A stretch of DNA of 64,000 nt from JAUIIK01 sp041390865. GTDB lineage: Bacteria > Chloroflexota > Chloroflexia > Thermomicrobiales > CFX8. Where the stretch lies: the NCBI GenBank assembly GCA_041390865.1, contig JAWKPC010000017.1, positions 33,286 through 97,285 of the forward strand. The letters are read 5' to 3'. The notes beneath the pieces were generated by a model. That model did no database searches, had not been told where the DNA came from, and saw only the letters and a program-made list of their open reading frames with translations. A program made the position numbers and the translations under genes. Positions 44,690 to 54,227 of the stretch are shown one piece after another. How positions within the stretch are numbered: the first letter of the stretch is position 1; each line of letters opens with the position of its first letter.

Positions 44690-45796
44690 ATGGCATTGAC
44701 CGACCCGACCAACCTGCGTATACCGGGCCCGACACCTGTCCCGCCGGAAGTCGTCGAAGCGATGAGCCAGCCGATTCTTCCGCATCGGAGTCCGGAGTTC
44801 GCTGATATGTTCAGCGGGCTGCTCGGTTCGCTGAAGCGGATTTTCAATACGAAAGATGACGTCTACGTGATCGCCGGGACCGGCTCGACCGGTTGGGAAG
44901 CATCGATCGTCAACACGATGTCGCCCGGCGACAAGGTCATCGCGGCGGTGAACGGAAATTTCGGCGTCCGCTTCTGTGACGTGGCGGAACGATTCGATCT
45001 CAACGTCGTCCGTCTGGATATCGAGTGGGGCAAGCCGGTCACTCCCGATGACATCAAAGGAGCGCTGGAAGAGCACCCCGATGCGAAGATGGTCCAGCTC
45101 GTTCACAACGAGACGTCTACCGGCGTGATCAACCCGATGAAGGACCTCGGCGAAGTTGTCCGGGATCACGGGGCGCTGTTTGTCGCCGACTCGGTCTCAG
45201 GGGCGGCTGGCGCGCCCGTTTACATGGACGAGTGGCAGTGCGACATCGTCTTCACTGGATCGCAGAAAGCGTTCATGTGCCCGCCAGGCCTGTCGATCAT
45301 GGGGCTCAGCGACCGGATCTGGGATGCCACCTCGAACGCCGGCTACCATCGCTTCCTGCTCGACTTCGAGCGGATCCGAGAGGCGGCGGGACGCGGGTCG
45401 ACGCCGAGCACTGCGCCGGTCAGCCTGCTTTTCGGTCTGAAGGCTGCCTGTGACATGATCGAGGCCGAGGGGCTCGAGAACCTGTACGCCCGCCACAAGC
45501 GGTTGGCGGACCTCACTCGTGAAGGCATCCGCAAGCTCGGGCTCGAGCTGGTCGCGGCGGACGAGTACGCGTCTCCGACCGTGACGGTGGCCTGGACGCC
45601 GGAGGGCGTGACGGCGAGCGAGATCCAGCAAGCGATGGTCGATCGGCACGGCATCTACATCGCGACCGGTCAGGGCTTCATGTCGGACAAAGCGATCCGC
45701 ATCGGTCACATGGGTTGGACTCACGAGCCGGAAATGGAACGAACGCTGGAGGCGCTCGACGACGTCCTGGAACACGTGCCCGCCGTCGTCGCCTAG
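44690..45796 (+). CDS. Class V aminotransferase (alanine/serine-glyoxylate type)
   Basis: PLP enzyme of 368 residues. The Schiff-base Lys is K193 in FTGSQKAFMCPPG; the family opening IPGPTPVPPEV and VADSVSGAAG (PLP-ring Asp near 167) are conserved. Relatives are serine-glyoxylate, alanine-glyoxylate and 2-aminoethylphosphonate aminotransferases. AAAGGAG precedes ATG. It ends the aldolase-phosphoesterase-aminotransferase group. Glycerate kinase, the usual partner in a serine-glyoxylate route, is also in this window (54224) but not in the same operon. Confidence 0.9.
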   Translation: MALTDPTNLRIPGPTPVPPEVVEAMSQPILPHRSPEFADMFSGLLGSLKRIFNTKDDVYVIAGTGSTGWEASIVNTMSPGDKVIAAVNGNFGVRFCDVAERFDLNVVRLDIEWGKPVTPDDIKGALEEHPDAKMVQLVHNETSTGVINPMKDLGEVVRDHGALFVADSVSGAAGAPVYMDEWQCDIVFTGSQKAFMCPPGLSIMGLSDRIWDATSNAGYHRFLLDFERIREAAGRGSTPSTAPVSLLFGLKAACDMIEAEGLENLYARHKRLADLTREGIRKLGLELVAADEYASPTVTVAWTPEGVTASEIQQAMVDRHGIYIATGQGFMSDKAIRIGHMGWTHEPEMERTLEALDDVLEHVPAVVA

Positions 45797-45817
45797 GGCG
45801 AATACCGGCTTCAAACG

Positions 45818-45853
45818 CAACGTCACCGGCAATTGAAACGGCCGGTGACGTTG
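45818..45853. repeat. Perfect 13-bp inverted repeat touching the rpsA -35
   Basis: CAACGTCACCGGC (45818-45830) and GCCGGTGACGTTG (45841-45853) are exact complements with a 10-nt loop. It starts 22 bp after the aminotransferase stop and ends inside the -35 hexamer of the next promoter. No T-run follows. It may serve as an operator, or as a terminator without U-tract. Confidence 0.7.
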
Positions 45854-45880
45854 ATCTGACCTTGAAAGCGGTACTATAAT
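45851..45880 (+). promoter_or_regulatory. rpsA promoter
   Basis: TTGATC (45851-45856) and TATAAT (45875-45880) are 18 bp apart. The -10 is a perfect consensus. The leader to the TTG start at 46009 is about 120 nt. Confidence 0.75.
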
Positions 45881-46008
45881 GGTAATCGGGCAGTTGTCTG
45901 CGGGGCCCGATGCAGCCATGTTTCCCCTCGCTGATAACCGAAGGAAGAGACGGGCGGCGGAACGTCAGGGAGTGACCGCCGGCAGATCCCAAGGGAGATA
46001 GATCCACA

Positions 46009-47301
46009 TTGGAAAACGTTACAGAGAGCAGAGATCCCGGACGTGTCCTGATGGAGGAGATGCTCTCCGCACCGGAATATGAGTTCCGTGCCCCGCAGTT
46101 TGGCGACGTCATCGACGGAACCATAACGCGCAAAGATCGCGACGAGCTGCTGGTCGATATCGGTTCCAAGTCCGAGGGCGTCATCTCATCACGAGATTTT
46201 TCGACGTTGTCGGACGACGAGTACGAGGAGCTTTCGGTCGGGGACCAGGTCCTCGTGTTCGTGACCCAGCCGGAGAGTCAGGACGGCATCATCGGTCTTT
46301 CGATCGATCGCGCGCGCCAGGAGAAGAGCTGGAGAAATCTCCAGGAGCGCTTCGACGCGAACGACGTCATCGAGGCCGAGGTCGTCAATTACAACAAGGG
46401 CGGTCTGCTGGTTAATCTCGACGGCGTGCGCGGTTTCGTGCCGGCGTCGCAGGTGACCGAGATCACGACCGGTGACGAGCAGCAGAAGCAGGCCGAGATG
46501 GCCCGGCTTATTGGTCGCACGCTTCAGCTCAAAATTATTGAAATCAACCGGAATCGAAATCGGCTGATTCTGTCCGAGCGCCAGGCGCTCCAGGAGCGGC
46601 GCGATGAGATGAAGGAGAAGCTGATCGAGGAGCTCACCGAGGGTGAGGTTCGCCGAGGACGCGTCTCCAGCATCTGCGACTTCGGTGCCTTTGTCGATGT
46701 CGGCGGCGCCGACGGACTCGTTCACCTCTCCGAGCTGTCATGGAGCCGGGTCAAGCATCCGAGCGAAGTGCTCAGCGTCGGAGATGAGATTGACGTCTAC
46801 GTCCTCGGCATCAACGCCGAAGAGCGGAAGATCGCGCTATCGATCAAACGGACGCAACCCGAGCCGTGGAGCTGGGTCGCGACCAAGTACGAGGTCAACC
46901 AGCTTGTCCTTGGTACCGTCACCCAACTTGCGAACTTCGGCGCGTTCGCCAGGATCGAGGATGGGATCGAAGGTTTGGTCCACGTCTCCGAGCTGTCCGA
47001 GGCTCGCGTCGAGCACCCGCGACAGCTGGTTCATGAGGGCCAGGAGTTGATCCTCCGGATTATCCGCATCGATCCGCAACGGCGACGCATGGGGCTCAGC
47101 CTCCGCCGCGGCGTCGAGGCGACCGATGAAGAGGTGGCGATCTCACTCGGTCCCGAGTACGTCGAGCTGAAGCACGAGCTGTCGGCTCTCGAGCTCGCGC
47201 CGGAAGATCCGCCGGCTCCGGAACCCGAGGATAACTTCGACGACGAACCTTCGGCCGCGGCTGACGACAGCGCCGAAGATTCCACGGACGACAACGCTTA
47301 G
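46009..47301 (+). CDS. rpsA: 30S ribosomal protein S1
   Basis: S1 binds mRNA and helps 30S initiation. The 430-residue protein has four S1 (OB-fold) repeats at about 28-100, 113-185, 200-270 and 285-355, with repeat landmarks GFVPASQV, GAFVDVGGADGLVHLSELSW and GAFARIEDGIEGLVHVSELS. The last 50 residues are very acidic. Enterobacterial S1 has six repeats; four is normal for many other phyla. The start is TTG 46009, with AAGGGAG a little far upstream, which may mean modest initiation. Confidence 0.92.
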   Translation: MENVTESRDPGRVLMEEMLSAPEYEFRAPQFGDVIDGTITRKDRDELLVDIGSKSEGVISSRDFSTLSDDEYEELSVGDQVLVFVTQPESQDGIIGLSIDRARQEKSWRNLQERFDANDVIEAEVVNYNKGGLLVNLDGVRGFVPASQVTEITTGDEQQKQAEMARLIGRTLQLKIIEINRNRNRLILSERQALQERRDEMKEKLIEELTEGEVRRGRVSSICDFGAFVDVGGADGLVHLSELSWSRVKHPSEVLSVGDEIDVYVLGINAEERKIALSIKRTQPEPWSWVATKYEVNQLVLGTVTQLANFGAFARIEDGIEGLVHVSELSEARVEHPRQLVHEGQELILRIIRIDPQRRRMGLSLRRGVEATDEEVAISLGPEYVELKHELSALELAPEDPPAPEPEDNFDDEPSAAADDSAEDSTDDNA

Positions 47302-47310
47302 AAATCCCAC

Positions 47311-47360
47311 TACCCCGGGTCGCCGGTTGTTCGGCTGGCCGCATCCGGCATCCCGGGGTA
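47311..47360. repeat. Hairpin after rpsA
   Basis: TACCCCGGG (47311-47319) and CCCGGGGTA (47352-47360) are perfect complements enclosing a GC-rich 32-nt region that can itself pair partly (GCCGG with CCGGC). It starts 9 bp after the rpsA stop. No T-run follows. It is a likely transcript-end structure; the remaining 220 bp to clpC show no gene and no CIRCE element. Confidence 0.55.
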
Positions 47361-47580
47361 AAGATCAATCCTCGCAATTAACCACACTTAGCCAGCATAA
47401 TTGAACTATTCACGGGCACCGCATCGGGGCGATACCCGGGCGACTTCCGTCCTCCCCGAGGCGCTGACACGCAAACACATGCACGGACCGCTTTTCCTAC
47501 CAAGATGGGATAAGATTCAAGTACCGGGTATGGATCACTGACAGCGCAGTGGTGTCTTCGTATCCGTTGGAGAGACGGTT

Positions 47581-50034
47581 ATGGCTGACAAATTTGAGAA
47601 ATTTACGGAACGAGCCCGTAAAGTCCTGACGCTAGCTCAGGAAGAAGCGCAACGCTTCAATCACAACTACATAGGAACCGAGCATCTGTTGCTCGGTCTG
47701 GTGCGAGAGGGCGACGGCGTCGCCGCAAGGGTTCTCAGCAACATGGGAGTCCAGCTCACCAAGGTACGCTCTGCCGTTGAGTTCATCATCGGCCGGGGCG
47801 ATTCCGGCGTGACTGGTGAAATCGGCCTGACTCCTCGCGCAAAGAAGGTTATCGAGCTTGCTGTTGATGAGGCCCGCCGGCTGAATCACCACTACATCGG
47901 CACCGAGCATCTCCTGCTTGGCCTCGTTCGAGAGGGAGAAGGCATCGCGGCCGGTGTGCTGGAGAGCCTCGGCGTGAACCTGGAAAAGGTTCGTGCCCAG
48001 GTGATGCAGGTGGTAAGCCAGAATCAGGGCTACCAGCAGCAGAAGCAGACGGCGAAGACCCCGTACCTCGACGCGCTTGGCTTCGACCTCACCGAGGCTG
48101 CACGGCAAAACCAGCTCGACCCGATCGTCGGTCGCGAGAACGAGATCGAACGGGTCATGCAGATTCTGTCGCGCAGAACGAAGAACAACCCGGCGCTCAT
48201 CGGCGAACCGGGCGTCGGTAAGACGGCGATCGTCGAGGGGCTGGCCCAGCGAATCGTCGACAGCGAGGTTCCCGAACCGCTCCAGAACAAGCGGCTCGTC
48301 GCGCTTGACATCGGGGCGCTCGTCGCCGGTACCAAGTATCGCGGCGAGTTCGAGGAACGGCTGAAGACGATCGTCGGCGAGGTCAAGGAAACGGGAACGA
48401 TCCTGTTCATCGACGAGCTTCATACGCTCGTCGGCGCCGGCGCAGCCGAAGGCGCCGTCGATGCGGCGAACATTCTGAAACCGGCGCTCTCGCGCGGCGA
48501 GCTTCAGACGATCGGCGCGACGACCCTTGATGAATATCGAAAGTACATCGAACGCGATGCGGCGCTCGAGCGCCGCTTCCAACCGATCCAGGTTCCGGAA
48601 CCGACCGTTGAAGAAACGATTCAGATCCTGCACGGTATCCGAGAACGTTATGAAGAACACCACAAGCTGAAGATTACTGATGAAGCACTCGATGCTTCAG
48701 CTATCCTGGCAGCACGCTACGTGACCGACCGGTTCATGCCGGACAAGGCGATCGATCTCATTGACGAGGCGTCGTCCCGCGTCCGGATGTATCGGGCCGT
48801 ATCCCCGCCGAGCCTTAAGGAAGCCATGCGCGGCCTCGAGAGCTTGCGGACGGAGCTGGACGCCGCCGTGGCAAGCCAGGATTTCGAGATTGCGGCGGAG
48901 CTTCGCGACCGCGAGCGCAAACTGAAGATGCGTATCGCCGAACTCGAGAAGGACTGGAAAGACGAGCAGGGTAGCGATCAACCGGAGGTGTCCGAGGAGG
49001 ATATCGCCGAAGTCGTCTCGATGTGGACCGGCATCCCGCTGACCCGCATCGCGACCGAAGAGTCCGAGCGGCTGCTTCATATGGAGGAAGTCCTGCACGA
49101 ACGGATCATCGCTCAGGAGGAGGCGATCAATCAGGTCGCCAAGGCTGTGCGTCGAGCCCGTGCTGGACTCAAAGATCCGCGCCGTCCGATCGGATTGTTC
49201 ATCTTCCTCGGCCCGACCGGCGTCGGCAAGTCATTGCTTGCCAAGGCTCTGGCCGAGTTCATGTTCGGTTCCGAGGACGCGCTGATCAAGATCGACATGA
49301 GCGAATTCATGGAGCGGCACGCCGTCGCTCGACTGGTCGGCGCGCCCCCTGGCTACGTCGGCTACGAAGAGGGCGGCCAGCTCACGGAAGCGGTCCGGCG
49401 CAAGAGCTACTCGGTGATCCTCCTCGACGAGATCGAGAAGGCGCACCCCGAAGCATTCAACATGCTCTTGCAGATCCTCGAAGACGGCAATCTTGCCGAT
49501 GCCAAGGGCCGCCGGGTGGACTTCCGCAATACGATCATCATCATGACCTCCAACGTCGGCGCCGAGCAGATCATGCAGCGCTCCGGCGTCGGATTCGGTG
49601 TCGCGGGCGACGAAGCAGAGAAGGAACGGCACGAATACGAATCGATGCGCGAGCGCGTCCTCGGACAGCTCCGCCAGGTCTTCCGGCCGGAATTCCTGAA
49701 TCGTATCGACAACGTCGTTGTGTTCCACTCGCTGACACAGCCGGAGATCCGGGAGATCGTCGATCTCGAGCTGGCTCGAGTGCGCAAGCAGCTTGAGGAC
49801 AAAGAGATTACCATCGAATTCACGATCGAGGCGATGGACCTGCTCGGCGAACGCGGTTACGACCCGCAGTATGGCGCGAGACCGTTGCGGCGGATCATTC
49901 AGAATCTGATCGAGGACCCCGTCGCGGAAGGGCTGCTCGAGGGCCGCTTCTCGAACGGCGACCATATCGAGGTCAACGTCGAGGATGATCTGTTGAAGAT
50001 CGTCTCGTCATCCGGGGTCGCACCGGTCGGTTAG
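47581..50034 (+). CDS. clpC: ATP-dependent Clp protease ATPase subunit ClpC
   Basis: HSP100 unfoldase that feeds substrates to ClpP. The 817-residue protein has a double Clp_N repeat (about 1-145), first AAA+ domain with Walker A GEPGVGKT (208-215), a UVR motif region (about 415-450, the ClpC hallmark for adaptor binding), second AAA+ domain with GPTGVGKS (544-551), and a C-terminal D2-small domain. GGAGAG precedes ATG. No ctsR, mcsA or mcsB gene is adjacent, unlike the Firmicutes operon. radA follows after 93 bp, an order also seen in Firmicutes. Confidence 0.96.
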   Translation: MADKFEKFTERARKVLTLAQEEAQRFNHNYIGTEHLLLGLVREGDGVAARVLSNMGVQLTKVRSAVEFIIGRGDSGVTGEIGLTPRAKKVIELAVDEARRLNHHYIGTEHLLLGLVREGEGIAAGVLESLGVNLEKVRAQVMQVVSQNQGYQQQKQTAKTPYLDALGFDLTEAARQNQLDPIVGRENEIERVMQILSRRTKNNPALIGEPGVGKTAIVEGLAQRIVDSEVPEPLQNKRLVALDIGALVAGTKYRGEFEERLKTIVGEVKETGTILFIDELHTLVGAGAAEGAVDAANILKPALSRGELQTIGATTLDEYRKYIERDAALERRFQPIQVPEPTVEETIQILHGIRERYEEHHKLKITDEALDASAILAARYVTDRFMPDKAIDLIDEASSRVRMYRAVSPPSLKEAMRGLESLRTELDAAVASQDFEIAAELRDRERKLKMRIAELEKDWKDEQGSDQPEVSEEDIAEVVSMWTGIPLTRIATEESERLLHMEEVLHERIIAQEEAINQVAKAVRRARAGLKDPRRPIGLFIFLGPTGVGKSLLAKALAEFMFGSEDALIKIDMSEFMERHAVARLVGAPPGYVGYEEGGQLTEAVRRKSYSVILLDEIEKAHPEAFNMLLQILEDGNLADAKGRRVDFRNTIIIMTSNVGAEQIMQRSGVGFGVAGDEAEKERHEYESMRERVLGQLRQVFRPEFLNRIDNVVVFHSLTQPEIREIVDLELARVRKQLEDKEITIEFTIEAMDLLGERGYDPQYGARPLRRIIQNLIEDPVAEGLLEGRFSNGDHIEVNVEDDLLKIVSSSGVAPVG

Positions 50035-50127
50035 CCGCGACGACGCAAACTGTCTATCAAAATGGGGGCGTTTCAAGCGTCCCCATTTGCTTTCTACAGC
50101 GTTCGCCCAACACGGAAGCAACGGACG

Positions 50128-51510
50128 ATGGCAAAGACCAGATCAATCTATGTATGCCAGCAGTGCGGGCATCAGAGCAGCGGCTTTTACGGACGCTGTC
50201 CGGAGTGCGGCACCTGGGGGTCGATGGTGGAATCCGTCGAACGCGCCGCCAGTCCGAACGGGAACAAAGGGAAACGGCACAGCAGCCGCAGCGCCGTAGA
50301 TGGGCCAACCCGGATCGACCAGATCACTAGCGCGGGTGTCAGCCGGCGGCCCGTCCCGATCGGTGAGGTCTCGAGAGTGCTCGGGGGAGGCGTCGTTCCT
50401 GGCTCTCTCGTGCTCGTTGGTGGGGATCCCGGGATCGGCAAGTCGACGCTTCTGCTGCAGTGCGCCGGCGGGCTCGCCGTCGGCGACGCGAAGGTGCTCT
50501 ATGTGACGGCAGAGGAATCGGAGCAGCAGGTCAAGTTCCGGGCCGACCGCCTCGGGATCAAGACCGAGAATCTCTACCTCTATTCGGAAACCGAGATCGA
50601 ATCGGTAATCCAGGCTGCCGAGAAGCTCCAGCCTGCCGTAACGATTGTCGATTCGATCCAGACAGTTTTCAGCTCGGAGATAACGTCGGCGGCCGGAAGC
50701 GTCAGCCAGGTTCGCGACTGTACGGCTCGCCTGATGGATTTCGCCAAGTCGAGAGACACGGCGGTCTTCATCGTCGGCCACGTTACCAAAGAAGGGTCGA
50801 TTGCCGGTCCAAGAGTCCTCGAGCATATGGTCGATGCCGTGCTCTATCTGGAAGGCGAGCGCTTTCACCAATATCGAATCCTTCGGGCAGTGAAGAACCG
50901 TTTCGGCTCGATCGACGAAGTCGGTGTGTTCGAGATGGCCGAGGCGGGGATGCGGGAGGTCGCCAACCCGAGCGAGGCGTTTCTCGAGGAGCGCTCCGGT
51001 AACGCCGCCGGATCGGCAGTCACGGTCACCGTCGAGGGGACTCGCCCGATCCTCGTCGAAGTTCAGGGATTGACCGCCGAAGCCGCATATGGCAACGCTC
51101 GGCGCACCGCGAACGGTTTCGAGCTGAACCGGTTGCAGATGCTCGTTGCCGTTCTGGCCCGGCGGGTGGGTCTCGGCGTGACCGACCAGGACATCTTCGT
51201 AAACGTCGTCGGCGGATTACGGGTGAAAGAGCCGGCCGCCGATCTCGGCGTGGCGGTTGCGATCGCTTCGAGCTTTCGCGAGCAGCGTGTCCGCCCGGGT
51301 ACCGTGGTCGTCGGTGAGATCGGGTTGTCCGGCGAGCTGCGGTCGGTCAGTCAGTTTGACCGCCGGCTCAACGAGGCGAAGCGGCTCGGCTTCGAACGCG
51401 TCGTCGGACCGGCGGCTCTCGGGAGGGGTCTTGTCCGTCCACCGGAGGGGCTCGAGCTGGTCCGGGCGTCGTCGCTACAGGAGGCCATCGGCTACGCCCT
51501 GGAATCCTGA
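50128..51510 (+). CDS. radA: DNA repair protein RadA
   Basis: Branch-migration helicase of homologous recombination. The 460-residue protein has the N-terminal C4 zinc finger (CQQCGHQSSGFYGRCPEC, about 10-27), RecA-like core with Walker A GGDPGIGKST, the RadA-specific KNRFGS motif, and a C-terminal Lon-protease-like domain (about 290-460). ATG 50128 starts exactly before the zinc finger; an in-frame ATG at 50062 is too far upstream. Its stop is 8 bp from that of convergent murG. Confidence 0.95.
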   Translation: MAKTRSIYVCQQCGHQSSGFYGRCPECGTWGSMVESVERAASPNGNKGKRHSSRSAVDGPTRIDQITSAGVSRRPVPIGEVSRVLGGGVVPGSLVLVGGDPGIGKSTLLLQCAGGLAVGDAKVLYVTAEESEQQVKFRADRLGIKTENLYLYSETEIESVIQAAEKLQPAVTIVDSIQTVFSSEITSAAGSVSQVRDCTARLMDFAKSRDTAVFIVGHVTKEGSIAGPRVLEHMVDAVLYLEGERFHQYRILRAVKNRFGSIDEVGVFEMAEAGMREVANPSEAFLEERSGNAAGSAVTVTVEGTRPILVEVQGLTAEAAYGNARRTANGFELNRLQMLVAVLARRVGLGVTDQDIFVNVVGGLRVKEPAADLGVAVAIASSFREQRVRPGTVVVGEIGLSGELRSVSQFDRRLNEAKRLGFERVVGPAALGRGLVRPPEGLELVRASSLQEAIGYALES

Positions 51511-51518
51511 GGGGAGAT

Positions 51519-52670
51519 TCAGCGGCCGGACGCTCTGAGGTCCGCGAGCGCCAGGATTTCTTCGACAAGCAACCTCGCCGGACTTTCTTCCCCGACGGTG
51601 CTCCGGGCTGCCGCGACCATAGCGTCGCGCTTTTCGGTGCTCTCGGCAAGGCTGGATATTTCTACGATCAATCGTTCCGGCGTCAGGTTGGCCTGATCCA
51701 CGATCACGGCCGCTCCTGCGCGCTCGAGGATGCGCGCGTTTTCCAGCTGTTCGACCGCTCCCGGAAGCGGGATAAGAATCGACGGCAGGCCGAGGGCCGC
51801 CAGTTCAGCCACGGTGCCGGCGCCGCTGCGTCCCAGGACGATATCGGCCGCCGCGTAGAGATCTCCCAACTCCCGTCCAACCCGCTCGGTCAGGTGGTAA
51901 CGGGATCGCAGCTGTTCCGGCAACTCTCTACTACTGCGGGTTAGCTTGTCATAGCTTCCGTTAAATTCGTTCGGGCCGGTCTGGTGGACGATCTCGACGA
52001 ACTCGAGGAGTTCGGGGAGTGCTGCTTCCACCGCGTCGTTTATCGCCAGCGCGCCCTGCGCACCTCCGGTGACATAGATGACCGGCAGGCCGGAATTCAG
52101 TCCAAAACGACAGCCTGCTTTTTCCTTGCTACCGTCGTGAAGCCAGGATCGAATCGGGTTCCCGGTGACGATGACCCGTCCACCCGCGGCTACTCGCGGG
52201 CGGATATCTCTGTCATGGGAGAGGGCGACGGTCCGGCTGAAGCGCGCGTTGATCCGGGTCGCGAGCCCGAGCGCTGCCGTCTGCTCGTGGGTGAGCGACG
52301 GGATGCCGAGCATTCGGCCGGCCACGACGGCCGGCACGCCGACATAGCCGCCGGTGGAGAATATGACGTCGGGTCTAAAGCGTCGAAGCGCCGGAAGCGA
52401 TCGAAGGACTCCGAGCGGGACTCCGGCCGTATCAGGCACGGTTCGTAACGAGACATAACGGCGTAGCTTTCCGACCGACACCGCCTTGTAGGGAATGGCG
52501 TGCTCGTCGGCCGCACGCCGCTCGGCTCCCTGTTTCGAGCCGATCCAGAGTGGCTCGTAGGCGATGTCGAGTGCCTGGAGCTCGTCGATGACGGCCAGAA
52601 TCGGCGATACGTGGCCGCCTGTGCCGCCGCCGGTGAAGACGATTCGTACCAGGAGTCCTGGATGCTGCAT
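51519..52670 (-). CDS. murG: MurG-like UDP-GlcNAc:lipid I glycosyltransferase
   Basis: Adds GlcNAc to lipid I to make lipid II at the inner face of the membrane. The roughly 383-residue protein has the G-loop FTGGGTGGHVSP at the N-terminus, STGGYVGVPAVVAG, THEQTAALGLATR, VTGGAQGALAIND and the donor-binding loop GRSGAGTVAELAALG. It lies alone, not in a division/cell-wall cluster. Start: ATG 52670 is close to the G-loop but has no clear ribosome-binding site; TTG 52688 is in frame too. It is divergent to lspA. Confidence 0.88.
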   Translation of the reverse strand: MQHPGLLVRIVFTGGGTGGHVSPILAVIDELQALDIAYEPLWIGSKQGAERRAADEHAIPYKAVSVGKLRRYVSLRTVPDTAGVPLGVLRSLPALRRFRPDVIFSTGGYVGVPAVVAGRMLGIPSLTHEQTAALGLATRINARFSRTVALSHDRDIRPRVAAGGRVIVTGNPIRSWLHDGSKEKAGCRFGLNSGLPVIYVTGGAQGALAINDAVEAALPELLEFVEIVHQTGPNEFNGSYDKLTRSSRELPEQLRSRYHLTERVGRELGDLYAAADIVLGRSGAGTVAELAALGLPSILIPLPGAVEQLENARILERAGAAVIVDQANLTPERLIVEISSLAESTEKRDAMVAAARSTVGEESPARLLVEEILALADLRASGR

Positions 52671-52742
52671 GGTAGACTGTCGAATCAAGTGACCTATCTA
52701 TCGTAGGCGATACTCCGTATTCCGCCGGGCAATGATATAAGA

Positions 52743-53301
52743 GTGCACAACTCCGTGGAGAGCCGACCCCGAACCATTAGCCGCCGGTCACTTCTGGTGG
52801 CAATCATTACCATACCGACCATCGTGGTGGTCGATCAGCTGACGAAATGGCTGGTCTGGAACACCTACGGCCCGGCCGGAGATCTGGTCGAGTCCGAGCG
52901 GCTCGGCGGCCTGCTGCGCTTCCACTTCGTCCGGAATACCGGCAGCGTTCGGACTCTTTCAGGGCAGACCGGCATTCTGACGCGGCGACGTTCGTCGCGA
53001 TCGGCTTTGGTCGTGTTCTTCTATCGCAACCGCCCGTGAGAGCGCGATCGTCGCCTTGTCGCTCAGCATGCTGGTGGGCGGTGCGATCGGTAACCTGATT
53101 GACCGTGTTCGACTTGATACGTCATCGGCTGATCAAGCTGCCGAACTGGCCGACCTTCAATCGCCGACAGCTCGATCACGGTCGGGATGGTGCTGTTGTC
53201 CTCACGATCATCATCCGCGACATGCAAGACGAGTGCGGGATCAGCGTGAAACGGAGATTTCCGCTCAGCCGCAACCGCTCAGCCCGGTCAACGAGGACTG
53301 A
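52743..53301 (+). pseudogene. lspA: Lipoprotein signal peptidase (lspA), multiply frameshifted
   Basis: LspA removes signal peptides from prolipoproteins. The first 65 codons read normally: a membrane helix, then DQLTKWLVWNTYGPAG and LLRFHFVRNTGS. After about 52945 the LspA sequence continues only by hopping between frames: LTGILT-type sequence, VVFFYRNRP, then MLVGGAIGNLIDRVRL in another frame, then KLPNWPTF and SSITVG-like coding in others. I count at least seven small indels before 53230. The two catalytic Asp segments (near VIDF and FNLAD) are lost. The original stop was probably TGA 53299-53301, overlapping the rluD ATG. It is either a decayed gene or a poorly assembled stretch. Confidence 0.85.
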
Positions 53302-54227
53302 TGTCCGTCGACGACTACGTTCTGCGCATCACTGCGAGCCCGGACCACGCTGGAACACGCCTCGACCGGGTCGTTGTCGACCATATGGCGGATACGAGCA
53401 GATCCTTCGTCCAGCGGTTGATTGAGGCCGGCGACGTACTGGTCAATGGAGAAGAGCAGCGGCCGAGCTACAAGATCTCCGAAGGGGATCTCATCGAGGT
53501 CCGCGCACCCGTTCCGGAAGAACCCGACGAGATTACCCCGGCTGACATCCTGATTCCGATTGCCTACGAGGACGACGACATCATCGTCTTCGACAAGCCT
53601 CCCGATCTCGTCGTTCATCCCGCGCCCGGCCACCGCGACAGCACGCTGGTGAATGCCTTTCGCTGGCTTCGGCCGGAGAACATCCAGCCCGGGACCGAGC
53701 GGCCGGGAATCATCCACCGGCTTGACAAGGACACGTCCGGGCTGATCGTCGTGGCCAAGAACGAGCGCAGTCGGCTTCATCTGTTACGGGTCTGGCAGCA
53801 ACGGGAAGTTCGAAAAGAGTACACCGCGCTCGTTGTCGGGGATTTCCCGGAAGACGAAGCGAAGGTCGACGCGCCGATCGGCCGCGATCCGAACAATCGA
53901 AAGCGTATGGCCGTCGTCCAGGGTGGAAAGCACGCAGTATCCTATCTCAAGGTAATCGAGCGATTTCCGGGATTCACTCTTCTCGACGTCGAGATCGAGA
54001 CCGGACGTACTCACCAGATCCGGGTTCACTGCGCGTTTACCGGCCATCCGGTGGCCGGGGATCGAACCTACGGCGGCTACCGCCAGAACATCCCGCTCGA
54101 ACGGCAGTTCCTGCATGCGCGGCGACTCAGGTTCGAATTGCCAGATGGCCGTCCGATCGACCTCGCTTCACCGCTGCCGGCCGATCTCCAACACGTTCTC
54201 GATGAGCTGCGGCAGCGCGCGCAATGA
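53301..54227 (+). CDS. rluD: RluA/RluD-family 23S rRNA pseudouridine synthase
   Basis: Isomerises uridines in 23S rRNA. The 308-residue protein has an N-terminal S4 RNA-binding domain (about 14-75) and a catalytic domain with the signature GIIHRLDKDTSGLIVVAK holding the catalytic Asp near 140, plus ETGRTHQIRVH near 235. GAGG lies 5 bp before ATG. It overlaps the lspA remnant by 1 bp and the downstream kinase by 4 bp (ATGA). The lspA-rluD order is common in bacteria. Specific target uridines (RluD versus RluB/C type) cannot be told. Confidence 0.92.
   Translation: MSVDDYVLRITASPDHAGTRLDRVVVDHMADTSRSFVQRLIEAGDVLVNGEEQRPSYKISEGDLIEVRAPVPEEPDEITPADILIPIAYEDDDIIVFDKPPDLVVHPAPGHRDSTLVNAFRWLRPENIQPGTERPGIIHRLDKDTSGLIVVAKNERSRLHLLRVWQQREVRKEYTALVVGDFPEDEAKVDAPIGRDPNNRKRMAVVQGGKHAVSYLKVIERFPGFTLLDVEIETGRTHQIRVHCAFTGHPVAGDRTYGGYRQNIPLERQFLHARRLRFELPDGRPIDLASPLPADLQHVLDELRQRAQ

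Noticed and set aside
43760..45169. Long minus-strand open frame of 469 codons opposite the aldolase-aminotransferase genes
   Set aside because: It is antisense to three well-supported genes, rich in Arg/His/Pro, and matches no family; GC-rich codon use creates such frames across this window (also 725-1657, 5708-6982, 55737-57143).
47361..47580. CIRCE or CtsR operator upstream of clpC
   Set aside because: No TTAGCACTC-type inverted repeat or CtsR direct repeat could be found.
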